Positions 23,601-35,600 of a stretch of 64,000 bases of DNA are shown piece after piece; position 1 is the first letter of the stretch; each line of letters begins with the position of its first letter. The translations under genes and the position numbers were made by a program. The notes under the pieces are model-generated. The model worked only from the letters and a program-made list of their open reading frames with translations. It made no database searches and was not told the DNA's origin. The DNA comes from Marthasterias glacialis (Eukaryota; Echinodermata; Asteroidea; Forcipulatida; Asteriidae), in assembly GCA_911728455.2 (NCBI GenBank), contig OU452235.1, forward strand, positions 8,176,351 to 8,240,350. The letters run 5' to 3'.

Positions 23601-26600
23601 AAAAAACCTTCTCAACTTTGCGCGTTAGACATGCTACTCGTTATGAGATAACGCTTACTGCTGTACTTCTTCCAGTTGGCCGGAAGATAAATTCATTATC
23701 ACACGCGCGCTCATGGAATGCTGAAAAATGTAGCGCGACTTCGTCCCATATCCCATGAGGCCACAGAAGCACTATATTTTTTCCGTATTCCAATCGCGCT
23801 TGTGTGATTTATTTGTGCACAATGTATTGCATACAGTGTATTGCGTACATTGTATTGCGTACATGCTGAATGCACCATGTACATGTTATGGAGTAATATC
23901 AGATTATTTATGCACAGTATATGTTTCTGCATATGAAATCCTTCTGGTGTGAAAGGGACTAATTATGGTAATGTGTTAGGTGTAATATGAGACTTACAAT
24001 CTGTTAGAGGATGCATTTTCCAACCACAAGCCGACTGAACATGCATCAAATTTTCATTCAAATCCAATGAAGTTGTGTGTTTTGCAACCAGCTTTCACTA
24101 ATTTATCACATTCATTATCAAAAATTGCTGATGAATTATGTGGTCAACTGATTTTCTATTCTGTGTTCACCTGTTTTTCTCATCAACATAATTGTCTTTT
24201 TTTAATACATGTAGATCATTTTTTGAGAATCTTTTGATAGATTTTTGTTGTACAAAGTATGTTCAGTGATGCGTTACTGAGTGTCTGGTGTAGAACAATC
24301 GGGAAAATGATATCTGGATTTCAGCTTCTAGTTCTAACTTCATGAGATTTGAAGAAAAAAATTGTTGTGTCTGTCATTTTCCAGATACTTGATTCCTGAA
24401 TCTATCCGCGCAAAGCTGCTGAGTCTGGAGACGTGCCGCACCCAGTTCCACACCCAGACTCACACCCTTCCCACCAACTTAGACGGAACAGCCCTACTAC
24501 TTACCACCATGTCGGGCCAGTTGTGCTTCACCTCGCGCTATGGTCCATTCAGTGAGAGTTTGGATGATGAGGTCACATTCCAAGCATCAGCAGAAAATCA
24601 AGACAGTGATCTTCAGGGTGTGGACAACTTAGCTTTCGAGTCAGATCAACTGATTGAAGACCAGAGTTTCGGCACCGATGGGACAACAAGAAACAGCGTC
24701 ACCATTGCGTTTCAGTCCCACATCAAGAAAGACCGCAGCAGCAGTTCCGAGGAGAGTTTTGGCAGTCAGGAATCCATTCCAGAGATAGTTCCCCTCGGTC
24801 ATCCCTGGCGAGCTCTGGGCTGGTTCTTCAGTAGAACTGTCGTCAGCGTCATCATCTTGTTCCTGATGACCGGGGCATCGCTGGCTCTTGCTGGGGTCAG
24901 TGTCTTCGTGGTCGGCCCCACCCCGTACTTTGACAAATCCCTCAAAGCTTTCCAGATCCCGAACCACATTTCAACTCAACGTCAGATGGCATTCGACATG
25001 GCCAAGAAAGACGACTTCAAAAACTTGCCCAAGAGGAGCGCCGATGACCAAGTCGGCGGTCATGACTTCCTGAAATATTGGGATTCGGATAATGAAAATG
25101 ACATATTCAACTCACTGCTACATAAGACCAATTCTGAAATAGAGGGAATCTCCGTACTAAACAGTAATTCATATGCCAAACAAAAAACAGTTGATTTATT
25201 TATTAACGATAATGAGAAACAACCAAACACTGCACCGAGATCCGATTACTCCGATATTTTCAAGCAGAGAGGGTTGGAAGAAGGCAAGACACCTCACAGT
25301 CGTCAGCGGCGATCGACGCCTCGACACCGCTCTATGAGATGGCGCATCCAACTCGTCTACATCGCCGAGGGAGAGGATAAAAACATCTTCACTAAGGAGC
25401 GTCTTGAGACAATACACAACATTGAGATGTCGATCATGAAGCATCCCAACTTTACTTTCTTCTGTTCACGTACCAGAGCGTCATTAGGGGACCCAGCCCT
25501 GGCGCCTTACAAATACTGTTTCCCACCAAACTCCTTGATGACATACTTCTACCCATCAGAGGTGGGTTCAAAGGTAAGTTGTCTTTGAATTTCTTTGGTC
25601 GAATTGTTCTTCATAATTCAAAGAACCTTTTTCTTTGTTGTTGAACTTGAAAACCAGAGCGAACTTGTACACCCAAACGAGGGACTTTCAAGAGCACTAG
25701 TGGAAGCAGGGTTAGGGTTTGGGATTGGGCTAGGGTTAGGGTTAGGGTTAGGGTTAGCGTTAGGGACCGGTCAAGTCTGTCAACATTTTTTTCCAGGTCG
25801 TACAGAGATTGCCACATTTGAAGATCCTCGTCTCTTCACCCAAAGTAGTACTTACCAACATTTTTCTTTGAAAATTGAAGCACATTTTTTGAATATCAAT
25901 ATTTTATACACCTCTTGAAATGGTGTGTGAACTCTGACCCCCTTGACCTTCGGATCCATGCCTGTGGCTGCGGGCTGTGCCCTTGGTTAGTTCGCAAGAT
26001 TAATGTTTTAACCGGACTATTTTCCTAACAGATCATCTACGATGGTGTAGGGTCTGAGCTGGCAGATATTAACGGCACTCTCGCTCACGCAATGACATCG
26101 CCCACCTTCTATTGGTACGTGGACACCAATATGAACACCAACAACCGACGTAGCAAGTTCATCCGCAGTGAGGTAAGGGGGGATCATGGTGTGGCCTGGC
26201 TGAGCGATCTAGCACACCAGACTACTCAAGTTCTGGTGACAATAATTCTGGTAGCAACACTTTTGTGCTTGAGTTTGACACTTTTAAACCACAATTGGTT
26301 TGTCCTGTGGATGGGACATTCAGTCATAGGTCCTTTTGGATGTGTATTGCATGGAAAAGAAATTGGGAAGCTCAGCATATAAAAGCAAAGGGCTTGCCCC
26401 GGTGTTTCTTTCAGTTGCAGCAAATTGCAGAGCTGTTTGCTTTTTCTTAGTATCGTATTGAGAACCATTTGGTGAAATCCCTTTTGTATGCTTTACATTA
26501 GTATTATCACCGCTAGTTTATTCGTTTTTCCCAGGTGTGGTTTGGAGGACCAATATTGGCGAAATCCCATTCATACAATGCTTTACTGTATATTATGGTC

Positions 26601-29600
26601 ACACCCGCCGCTTTTGTTTTTTCCCAGGTGTGGTTTGGAAAACCAATTGGCGACATCTCAAACACACTGACAAGTGATGAGATCTCACAGGCGTACAACG
26701 ATTTTGTAGTCACATACATCGACCTACTGGACAATGCATCAACTGAGTAAGAGTTTGCTCTTAGCAGATCCTCATGGGCAAAATGTCATGTTTCTGCTTT
26801 TACAGTAGGCCGTATTTTTTACTGCAAGAGGGCGCCCTTTGGGGGTGGATTGGGGGGTCTAGCCATAAAAATAGTGTTGTAAAGCAGATGCAAGTAGACT
26901 TCTAATAAAGCTGTTAATATACAACTTCTGAAGGGACAGGGGGCGGTTATTGACATTTTTAGAATGTGATTAGTGTAAGATATTTGCTTGGAAAATTTGT
27001 GTTTTTAATGGTTTAAAAAATTATGTGTGCTTTCAAAATGAAATTAGTGATGCGCCCTCTTGCTGTCAAAATTATGGCCTATTCCGCTTACTGGGTTAGC
27101 ACTTGCTTACTGCCCTAACTTTGTGAGTGAAGGATGCTCAGTAACAATTGGAATGCGCTTACATTAATCACAACTTGGGTTTTTTTGTTGTTTTTTTTGG
27201 CAAGCAGAGCCAAGAACTTCTTCACTCTATCATAATACCCTGCTTCCTATCATTTTTTCCCAAGGGCGTCATAAACAGAGATCCATCTGTGTTGTAAATT
27301 TCTTTTCTCTTTATATTTTTAAGTCAGTTTCATTCCGATGGAAGTCATTCACAAGTTATGTTTTTATCTCCTTTTTTTTTTTTTTTGCATCACGTTTTTC
27401 GTTTTTATGTTTTTTTCACAGCAAAGTACGTGTTCTCTATGGTGGAACTCAACTCTTTGACTACGAGGTATCACAGACCATCGCTCATGACCTCAGCCTT
27501 TCAATACCTACAGGTATGAGTAGGTTTTGTTTTCTAATTTGTTCTTCCATTTTCTTTGCTTTTTATTTTTTTTTCTAAATCCAACAGCGCAAACGCAATG
27601 ACAGGATAAGGATAGAATCTTGCTTTGAAGAAATATTTAGTTTTGTATGTGGGAAGACTACCCCAAATAGGGGAAAACCTACGTAATTACCCCCCCCCCC
27701 CAATTTCATGAAGCGCTACGACGCGTCGTAAACGCAAGATATGACCTGTTACACGTCTGAAGTTGCAATGCGTGTAAAAACGATTTCATCATTGATCGGG
27801 GGGGCAGGGGGAGGCCCAACGAGATATGACCAGGATTGTACTGATACTATGTCAAGCTGTTTTTTTCTCTATGTGTACTGTGCACAGAAACCTCCAAGAT
27901 CATGTGTAATTCAAACCACCCACATAACCTAGGCATCATATAGAGGGGGTCAAATGAATGGGATTTGAATGAATATTTGTAGTTTCCTGGTTCAGTTGTA
28001 CTTTTATATTTCTGACCTATCAGAAATCCTTGTATCGATGCAACAAGGTAGGAACTTCTGAAATGGTGATTACATGAAACGCGATTTTTAGAAACCTTGT
28101 TCGTATCTGGCTTAAAATAACCCGCATGTACACAAAGCATCAATGAACGCCAAGTGCAGCGTTGATGCACGAAACATTTTTGCATAAGACACAACTTTTT
28201 TGCAGAATCGACTTACAATCTTGTTGCCAGGCACGGATAAATATAAATTATAAATCGCCTGAATGATAGAAGAGAAGCGGCTGCGCAGTAATTCACACTT
28301 TGATTCTTGTCTTCTGTTGTTTTTCTAGGCGTGGCCATTTTCCTCTTGCTCTTCGTCTTGACCTCCTTCTCCGTCTGGCTCACCGTCTGGGGGTTTGCCA
28401 GTATCCTCCTCAGCTTTGCCTGGGCGTACTTCGTTTATCACGTCGCCTTTGGGAAAGCAGCCCTCGGCCTGCTGAATCTCGTCTCGGCATTTGTCATCAT
28501 CGGAATTGGTAAGCCAAAGATCATTGTTGGATATGTACAGCTATAGAACAGCATGGGTGGCATGTGCTTAAGGCGCTTGCCTTACACCAAGGTGTCCCTG
28601 GTTCGAGTCCTGGCTAGGGCTATATGTGACTAGAGTGTTGTGTTGGTTCTCTTCTTTTCTCTAGCCCATGCAGTTTTCCTCCCCTCTGGAAAAACCAAGC
28701 ACTTTCGATCACAGGCTGTGTTCCGTGGTCATATGTGGGTTGATGTGGCTGGCTGCCGAAGGCGCCCTTGAATGCCTGCAGTTCAAACACATGTAACCGA
28801 GTCCTTCGCAATTCAGCTTCTTAGTAAGGATGATTAGCCTCCCAAATTATTATTGTTATAGATTATAACACACCTCTCCCTGGTTCTTTATCCTGATTGG
28901 CTGAAACACGGTCACATGGCGTGAACTAATAGTGCTAATAGCCTAGTGCATGAAATCTGCACCACCGTAAACTTGATGCGCGCCAACGCACCGCACGCGC
29001 CAGTAGAACAATATGCAAGTGAGTTTTCTTTTAATGAACAGCCAACATTCCTCAGTGGAGTTCTCCAAATGATCATCAGTTACACATTGCTCCCTTGTAT
29101 ATCATATCTGATAGATACTGGGAGTATTACCCTAGTGTTTATTGTTATTATCATTATTTTTAGGTCCTATTATTTAAGATCGTGGTTTATGTGTATAAAT
29201 GCCTCAATGGTGCAGCACCTGGTGTGGATTTCACAAAGCGCTAGGACTAGTCTTATCTGGAGTTAGGACGAGTTACTAGTCCTAACTTATAGGAATAGTC
29301 CTAACTTAGGACTAGTTTTGTGAAATCCACTCCTGGTTACCTATCATCTTGCCTCTCACCCTACCGGCCCGCATACTCAGGCCTTCGCTCAGCATCTGAT
29401 ATACACCAATCCGAGCAGCTCTCGTTTATGGTGTTTAACACCACCGCAGCTATAGCCGCCACACACGAGTGTGACACAACACGCACGTCAGCGCGCATAT
29501 GCACCAATCAGCATGGAGGATTCACAGTGCGTGTGGGTCGACAAGCGCGTGCGGCGGCCATAGTTGCGTTGGTGTAGATGCCCATGAACGAGCTGCTCGG

Positions 29601-32600
29601 AATTAGTCTATAACTCGCCTCATGAAACCAAATTTTTTCAAGCTGCTCGAGTCTGCATCAATTCAAACCTGGAATGCACTCACTGTCTCCATCACAGAAT
29701 CTGACTCTTTAAGCAAAGTCAAAAAGTGTGTTAAGAATTATCTATACCCAATCTAATGTTGTCTTTCTCCGCTACTGTATTTTCACACAGCTTTCTTCAC
29801 TTACTTTGTCATAGTTTTTGCTCTATGCCTTTACACTACGTTCTTGATGTAGTGGCGCTTTTTAAATGACTTTTATGTATGTATATATTATTATTATTGT
29901 TACTACTTTTCTTATGATGTTCCCATTTTTAGTAAACTAATTCTTAGTTCTCAATCCACCTCTATTTTCTTTCCCCCCCCACCCCCACAGGTGTAGACGA
30001 CGTATTTGTCTTTGTGAACACTTTCCTCCAAGCAGACCACTACAAGGATCCTGTTCAGCGGATGGCACACACAATCAAAACAGCGGGCATAGCTACCTTC
30101 TTCACTTCCTTCACGACTGCCGGAGCGTTCGCTGCCAACATCGCCTCTCAGGTGAGTCCCTTTAGGTAGCTCAGCCCTAAGAATCCCATGAGATACACCC
30201 ACAGTGCTAGTGTAGACTCGGAATCTGACTTGAGTAACACTTTTAATGACTCGGTCTCGGGCTTGAGTCTCAATGGTCAATGACAGTTTTGTTTACTTCC
30301 CACTCGTCATTATAATAATAATAAAAATATGCACTTCTTATAAAGCGTTTATGACAACCGATGGGCAACTCAAAGCTTTATTTTCAAAACAAGTATGCAG
30401 AGAGTTTTAAACATGACACCCATTGATGAAACACTGTGTAAGGGTTTACAAGGTGATGCGGTGCAGTCTGAAGCCAACCATGCCAGAAACACTGGGGCAA
30501 ACCCCTTCTCGTATTAACGATAAGTGTACTCGGTTCTTTTATGTGCATTACTCAACGGGACCTTCAGGTTTACCTCTCATCAAGGACAAAGTAATTACGG
30601 TTAGGTTTTGCTAAAGGACACCTGTGTCATGACCAGGAACTGAACCCACACTCTGACAACACAAAGGCCCAGTTTCATAGACCTGTTTAAGCACAAAAAT
30701 TAGCTAAGCATAAGAATTTTACCCACAAGAAAAAAGTTTACCAACCAAAACACCATGTCAAGTGTGCCCTCTGTGACTGGTTTCCTGTTTACTTTTGCTG
30801 AGCAGAAAACTGTGAAGCACTATATCGTCTGCTTTTAAAAGCAGCTTGATCAAATCTACTCGGCCATGAAACTACCCCATTGACTTTCCTCTCTTTACAG
30901 ATTCCAGCCATCAATGACTTTGGCCTGTTCATGTGCTTGATTGTCAGCTTCTGCTGGCTCCTCGTGGTCCTCATCATGCCGTGTGCTCTCACTCTCTGGC
31001 ACCGTTGCTTCCATTGTGAAGCCTTTATGTAAGTGCAGTGGCAAACTGTCAGGGACTAAGCTACCAGCTAGCCCTGGTAGGACATCAGCCTCCGTTGCAA
31101 CGCTGCACTGATGTCCTGGGTATAAAGCTTCTCTACAGTGCGAACAAAATTACAAGAGTTGCTTTCTCTTAGTTTTACCTGTTGTTGGAAGCTGAAAGTT
31201 CATTTATATATTCCCAGTATTTTAAAATACTCTTTGAGTATCTTTTAAATTTGTGCATTCACTTTCAGTGAAAATTACACTTAAAGTAAAATGCGAACTT
31301 GTACAAAGCATCCCGAACATAATGTACTTTCCATGTGAAGTTTCTACATGCACATGCGCACAATTAATTATGCATCACTAGCAAGTGTCGGGCGCAATTA
31401 AGTTTGACGTTCAAACTTGAAACTAACATAAGCCAAAATGGCATTTATTATTGCACAGGCATGTTCAGTTTGCGCACTGTTGTAAATGAGCACAGCTGCA
31501 ACAAGAACTGAACCGCGCACTCGAATATTTTGCAGTTTTGCCATCCGCTTTGTGTACATTTTGATACAAAGACTAGCTGTATTTTTATCTCTTCATTTTT
31601 ATCTCTTCACCAGGGAGGGGCAAGACTAGTCTCACACACCCTACCCCACCTTCCCACCATAAATTCTTACCTAAAGTCCCACAATATTGCTCCAATAACA
31701 ATCTTTCATGAAGGTCTTTCTGGCCGCATAAGTGGTATTTGAGTTTCTGTACAGTTGTCATTGTAATTTGTCTACTGTCAGATTCGGCCGTTGTGTACGA
31801 GGCAAAAACGACCCAGCAGCCGCAATGGCAAACCTGTCCCGTGTCCTTGCACGTCACGAGAGGCAAGCCACCCAGCAACAAGCATCGCAGGAGGGTGGAG
31901 ACCTCGAGAGAAGCACAGAGGAAGGTCAAGATGAGGGAAGCAGTCCGAGAGAGACTCGGAATGACAACGATATACCCCTGCTAGACCTTGAGGAGTATAA
32001 CAACACTCAGAGTAAGACAGTACAAACCACACTGTTACGAGGGACAGAACTAAAAACAGACGATTGACTCAACTGACATGATCCAGTGACTCAAATGATT
32101 CAGGCTGACACTTCATTTATGAGAACAAAAGAAATCATTAATTCTCTTCTCTCACTTCAAGAAATCACTAAACAATTAGAAAAATAAACTAATACAATGA
32201 ATCAAATCTAAAATAAATATGTGAGTGAATTAGATACTGGTAACAATCTAAGGAGTGGTGCAAAGTCAGGCCCAAGCCAGGAAAGCTCGGGGGCAGGGAA
32301 TATTGAAGCCTGCGAGATAGACAGTTCAGTGACCGGTAGATGCCTTTGCCCTTGGTAGGTTTAAGCCGTGAAACGCTGGCGGTGGAACAGGAAATCCTGT
32401 TGGATGAGTGGAGCATCCATGTCACGGACCCTGTCAGGACTTTGGCCAACAACAGTGATGAGCCCAGCAGGAGGAGCTGAGCCAGCAAGGGCCTATGGAG
32501 TTGATCATTCGGTCATGGCTGGAGAACGACAGCTCATAATTATAACATTCAGCACAAAGTGGTTAATGAGGTCTGACGCGATTTAGGGCTTACACCGGTG

Positions 32601-35600
32601 AACAACCAACTATGTAACAATTTAAACACATTACAGTTGTATTACATTACCTATTACAGGATTCACCCAATTAACAAAAAGTAGGTATTGAGTGACATGT
32701 AAACACTGCAGTTGTAACAACACTTCAACTGCTTGAAGAAGTGTGTAAAAACTTGCAATATAATTTGTGGGTGCACAAAGAAAAATTGACTAGAACGGGA
32801 CTTGAACCTGCGACCTCTGGACTATCTAGCCCTGTGATGGCGGTCTTCCTATTTTGTCAAGAGATTCGTTCGGGGGTTCCAGTCAGAAGCAATTCAACCT
32901 GAAACTGCCATATAACCAGGGATCACAAGTTGGGTCTCGTCAATTTTATTTTTGTTCACCCAAAAATTGAATTAAATTTACCTGCAGTCGATTTCACCAA
33001 ACTCTTCCTAACTGAGGAATCATCCTAACTGTAAGATGCATAGTGATTTGTATTGTGACATCACACTTTCCAATTAAGATTGATCTTACCTCTTTGTGAA
33101 ATCGACTGCTGGTCAGTTTCCCTCAAGCTTTATTACTTGAAACTTTCATTTTATTAAAAATGTTGTTTTTGATGCTTTTTAAACAAACTCAACTTTGCAT
33201 TCGTTTTGACAGACCTTTTGATTGAAGACGATGAACCTCTTATTCTAACCAACGACGATGAGTTCATCTCATCCGTTCCTCTCGCATCCACTCCTACCAA
33301 GGAGACTCGCAGCATCACAAAGACACTCCAAGGAATTCTCTATAACTTTGTTGCGACCCCTGTCATAAAAGGACGCTGGTTTGTAGTGGGTAAGTATCTT
33401 GTGTGTGTAAATATACGTTGTGTTTTTTTAATATACATTTATAGGTTTTTTTTTTAATGACTATTGATCTTCTTATAACCAACGCCCAATTTCATAGAGC
33501 TGCTTAAGCAGAAAATAGTGCTTAAAAATTTTCTGCTAAGCAAAACTAAGCAGGATACCAGTCACAGACTGTACATGTAACATGGTATTTTGGCTGGTAA
33601 CATTATTCTGGTAAGCATAATTTTGTTGTGCTTAGCTGTATCTTGTGCTTAAGCAGCTCTATGAAATCGGGCCCAGCTGCAAAGGAGAGCCTCCAGACAG
33701 AGACTTTGTTTCTTTTCAGCGATCCATCGGGCTCTAGCTGCTTCACTTTCCCCTTCCTCTGCGTTTTTATTGTTTTTGTTGTATTTTGTAATGTTTTGCT
33801 ATTTTGATTATGTATGTACTTTCTGTGTGACTGCCACGAGAAATGAAATAATTTAATATAAATATAAATACACAAATCAGGCAAGGGTCAACGAGCTTGT
33901 TTATATAACATTCTTTACTTGGAGAAAAAAAAACCTGTTGTGTTAGAAAACATCAATTAAAAGGCAAATTGAAATTTATATTCATTCCCCCGATGCAAAT
34001 ATTGACATCTATCTAATTGTTTGCGGTACCTGTCGCTAATAATACTGGATTCCAACTGGACCCTCGTCACCAAGCGTGCTCAGTGGTCTAGTGGTTAAGA
34101 CATCTGCTCTAGTCATGCGGGAGTCGTGGGTTCAAATCCCACCCGTGTTACCTGTGGATTTTTTTTCCCACAGGACTCCCACACATCGGTGAAAGGCAAA
34201 TTGAAATTTACATCAATTAAGAGGCTGATATTGTGTTTGAAAAAGCCTTCGGAGTGCCAAGGCAGCTCGGGGCTGTAGACTCCTCAGGGAGCTGAGAAAG
34301 ATTACAGGAATGTTATTGGCCCAATGACCAGGGCACTAATGTAAAGGGCATTGAGACGTAACTGTGAAATGTGCTATATAAGAACTAGTTATTGTTACTA
34401 CCATGGAGAGGACTGTTTTGTTAGTTTGTTTCCCTATTGCAGGGATGATAAATTTCAAACTATTATCTAACTTCAGATTCTTTTTCTTTTTATTGATTTT
34501 TTTTTCGCCTGGTGAAAACAGTACCTGTTAATTTCTTCAGATATAAAGAAATCCTGCTTTTTGATCTACTTCTCTAGCGCTGAGGAAACTGTTCCCAGAA
34601 GCTCCTTGAAATCTAACTCTGGGGTTTTACCAAAAGGTGGAAATGCCTCACTTCAACGTACTTCCTAAAGTTGGGATCATAGCTTCAGATTTTTTGTCGG
34701 CAAAGATTCTCACTCCAGTTGTTGCAAATGTTTGTTATTGTTTTTAATTCACTGGGCAAACTTTACAGTTTTTCACATGAATTAAAGAGATGCTTGCCTG
34801 CAAAGTCACTGCAAACATTCTTCCAAAAAAACAGGCCACAAGTTAATCCTCAACAGTTGGTGTCAAAAAAAAGTCATTTTTCTTCATCAAAATTCCCTGT
34901 ACCTGTTTAAAAATACCATCACGTCCCCTTTCAAGTAGACCTAAAACAGTGTGACATCATCTGCATGTATCTCGCTTTTTTTCATCCTAAAGTGGCTGTG
35001 TCGTTATGATTATAGCAGGCCTGTGGCTGTACATGGAAATATGAACTCTCACCCAGATACTGCACACGCGTGCTTGCGGTCGAGTCACAAAATCACGCCC
35101 CACGTCTTCATCAGCACCCCAGCATGGCGGCGTCTTTGTCAAACTGTGATGTGACCGCCAGCTTGCTTGCGCGCGTAGTAACTGGGTTATTCCATTTACT
35201 GCTATAATCATGATGACACAGCCTCTTTAAGTGTATTTTGTCTGATCTTTGTAGTTGGTTATCTGGTCATCTTTGCCATCTCCCTGGGCCTGGTCGTCCA
35301 TATCAACCCTGCCAACAGGCCACCTGCACTCTACAACGAGGACACCAACCTCCAGCAGCTCCTGGACTTGGCGTATAACTTCAGCGGTTCAGATATCCGC
35401 TGTCAGACATGCTCCGGGTTCTCAACTCACAGGGTACCCTCATCCAATGACAATGGCCGGGTGACACTGCCAGCTGTTATTCCCATTCCTACTAGACGCC
35501 CCACGTCTACATCAGCACCCCATCATGGCAGCATCAGCACAACGAGGGTGAGATGATAGCGGCAGATACACAATCCCTTCTCTTTGGTCCACTAACTTTC

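Larger units (their letters stand above)
29165..29900 (+). pseudogene. 3' end of a non-LTR retrotransposon, split by two MITE insertions
   Basis: Readable pieces in order: VYVYKCLNGAAP (before 29221), YLSSCLSPYRPAYSGLRSAS (29338-29399), then FFKLLESASIQTWNALT and LYPI-stop (to about 29755). These are typical C-terminal LINE RT segments (LNGxAPxYL, YxPxxxLRSS, WNxLP). MITEs occupy 29222-29333 and 29408-29607 in between. Intronic and non-functional. Confidence 0.65.

Noticed and set aside
23319-23615. Minus-strand repetitive protein (HGAFLPPW repeats)
   Set aside because: Open frames exist in all three phases only because of the 19-bp repeat's composition; no conserved residues or start context.
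24641-24967. Minus-strand ORF of 108 codons
   Set aside because: It is the antisense shadow of DISP3-like exon 2; so are 25196-25444, 48563-48817 and 40994-41497, which lie opposite or beside real exons.
25595-25918. Plus-strand ORF with a Gly/Leu repeat (LGLGLGL)
   Set aside because: It is the translation of the intronic TTAGGG tract immediately after the exon 2 donor.
34073-34150. tRNA gene (A and B boxes present)
   Set aside because: The sequence continues into a SINE body and does not fold into a complete cloverleaf; the same applies at 18905, 28553 and 51395.
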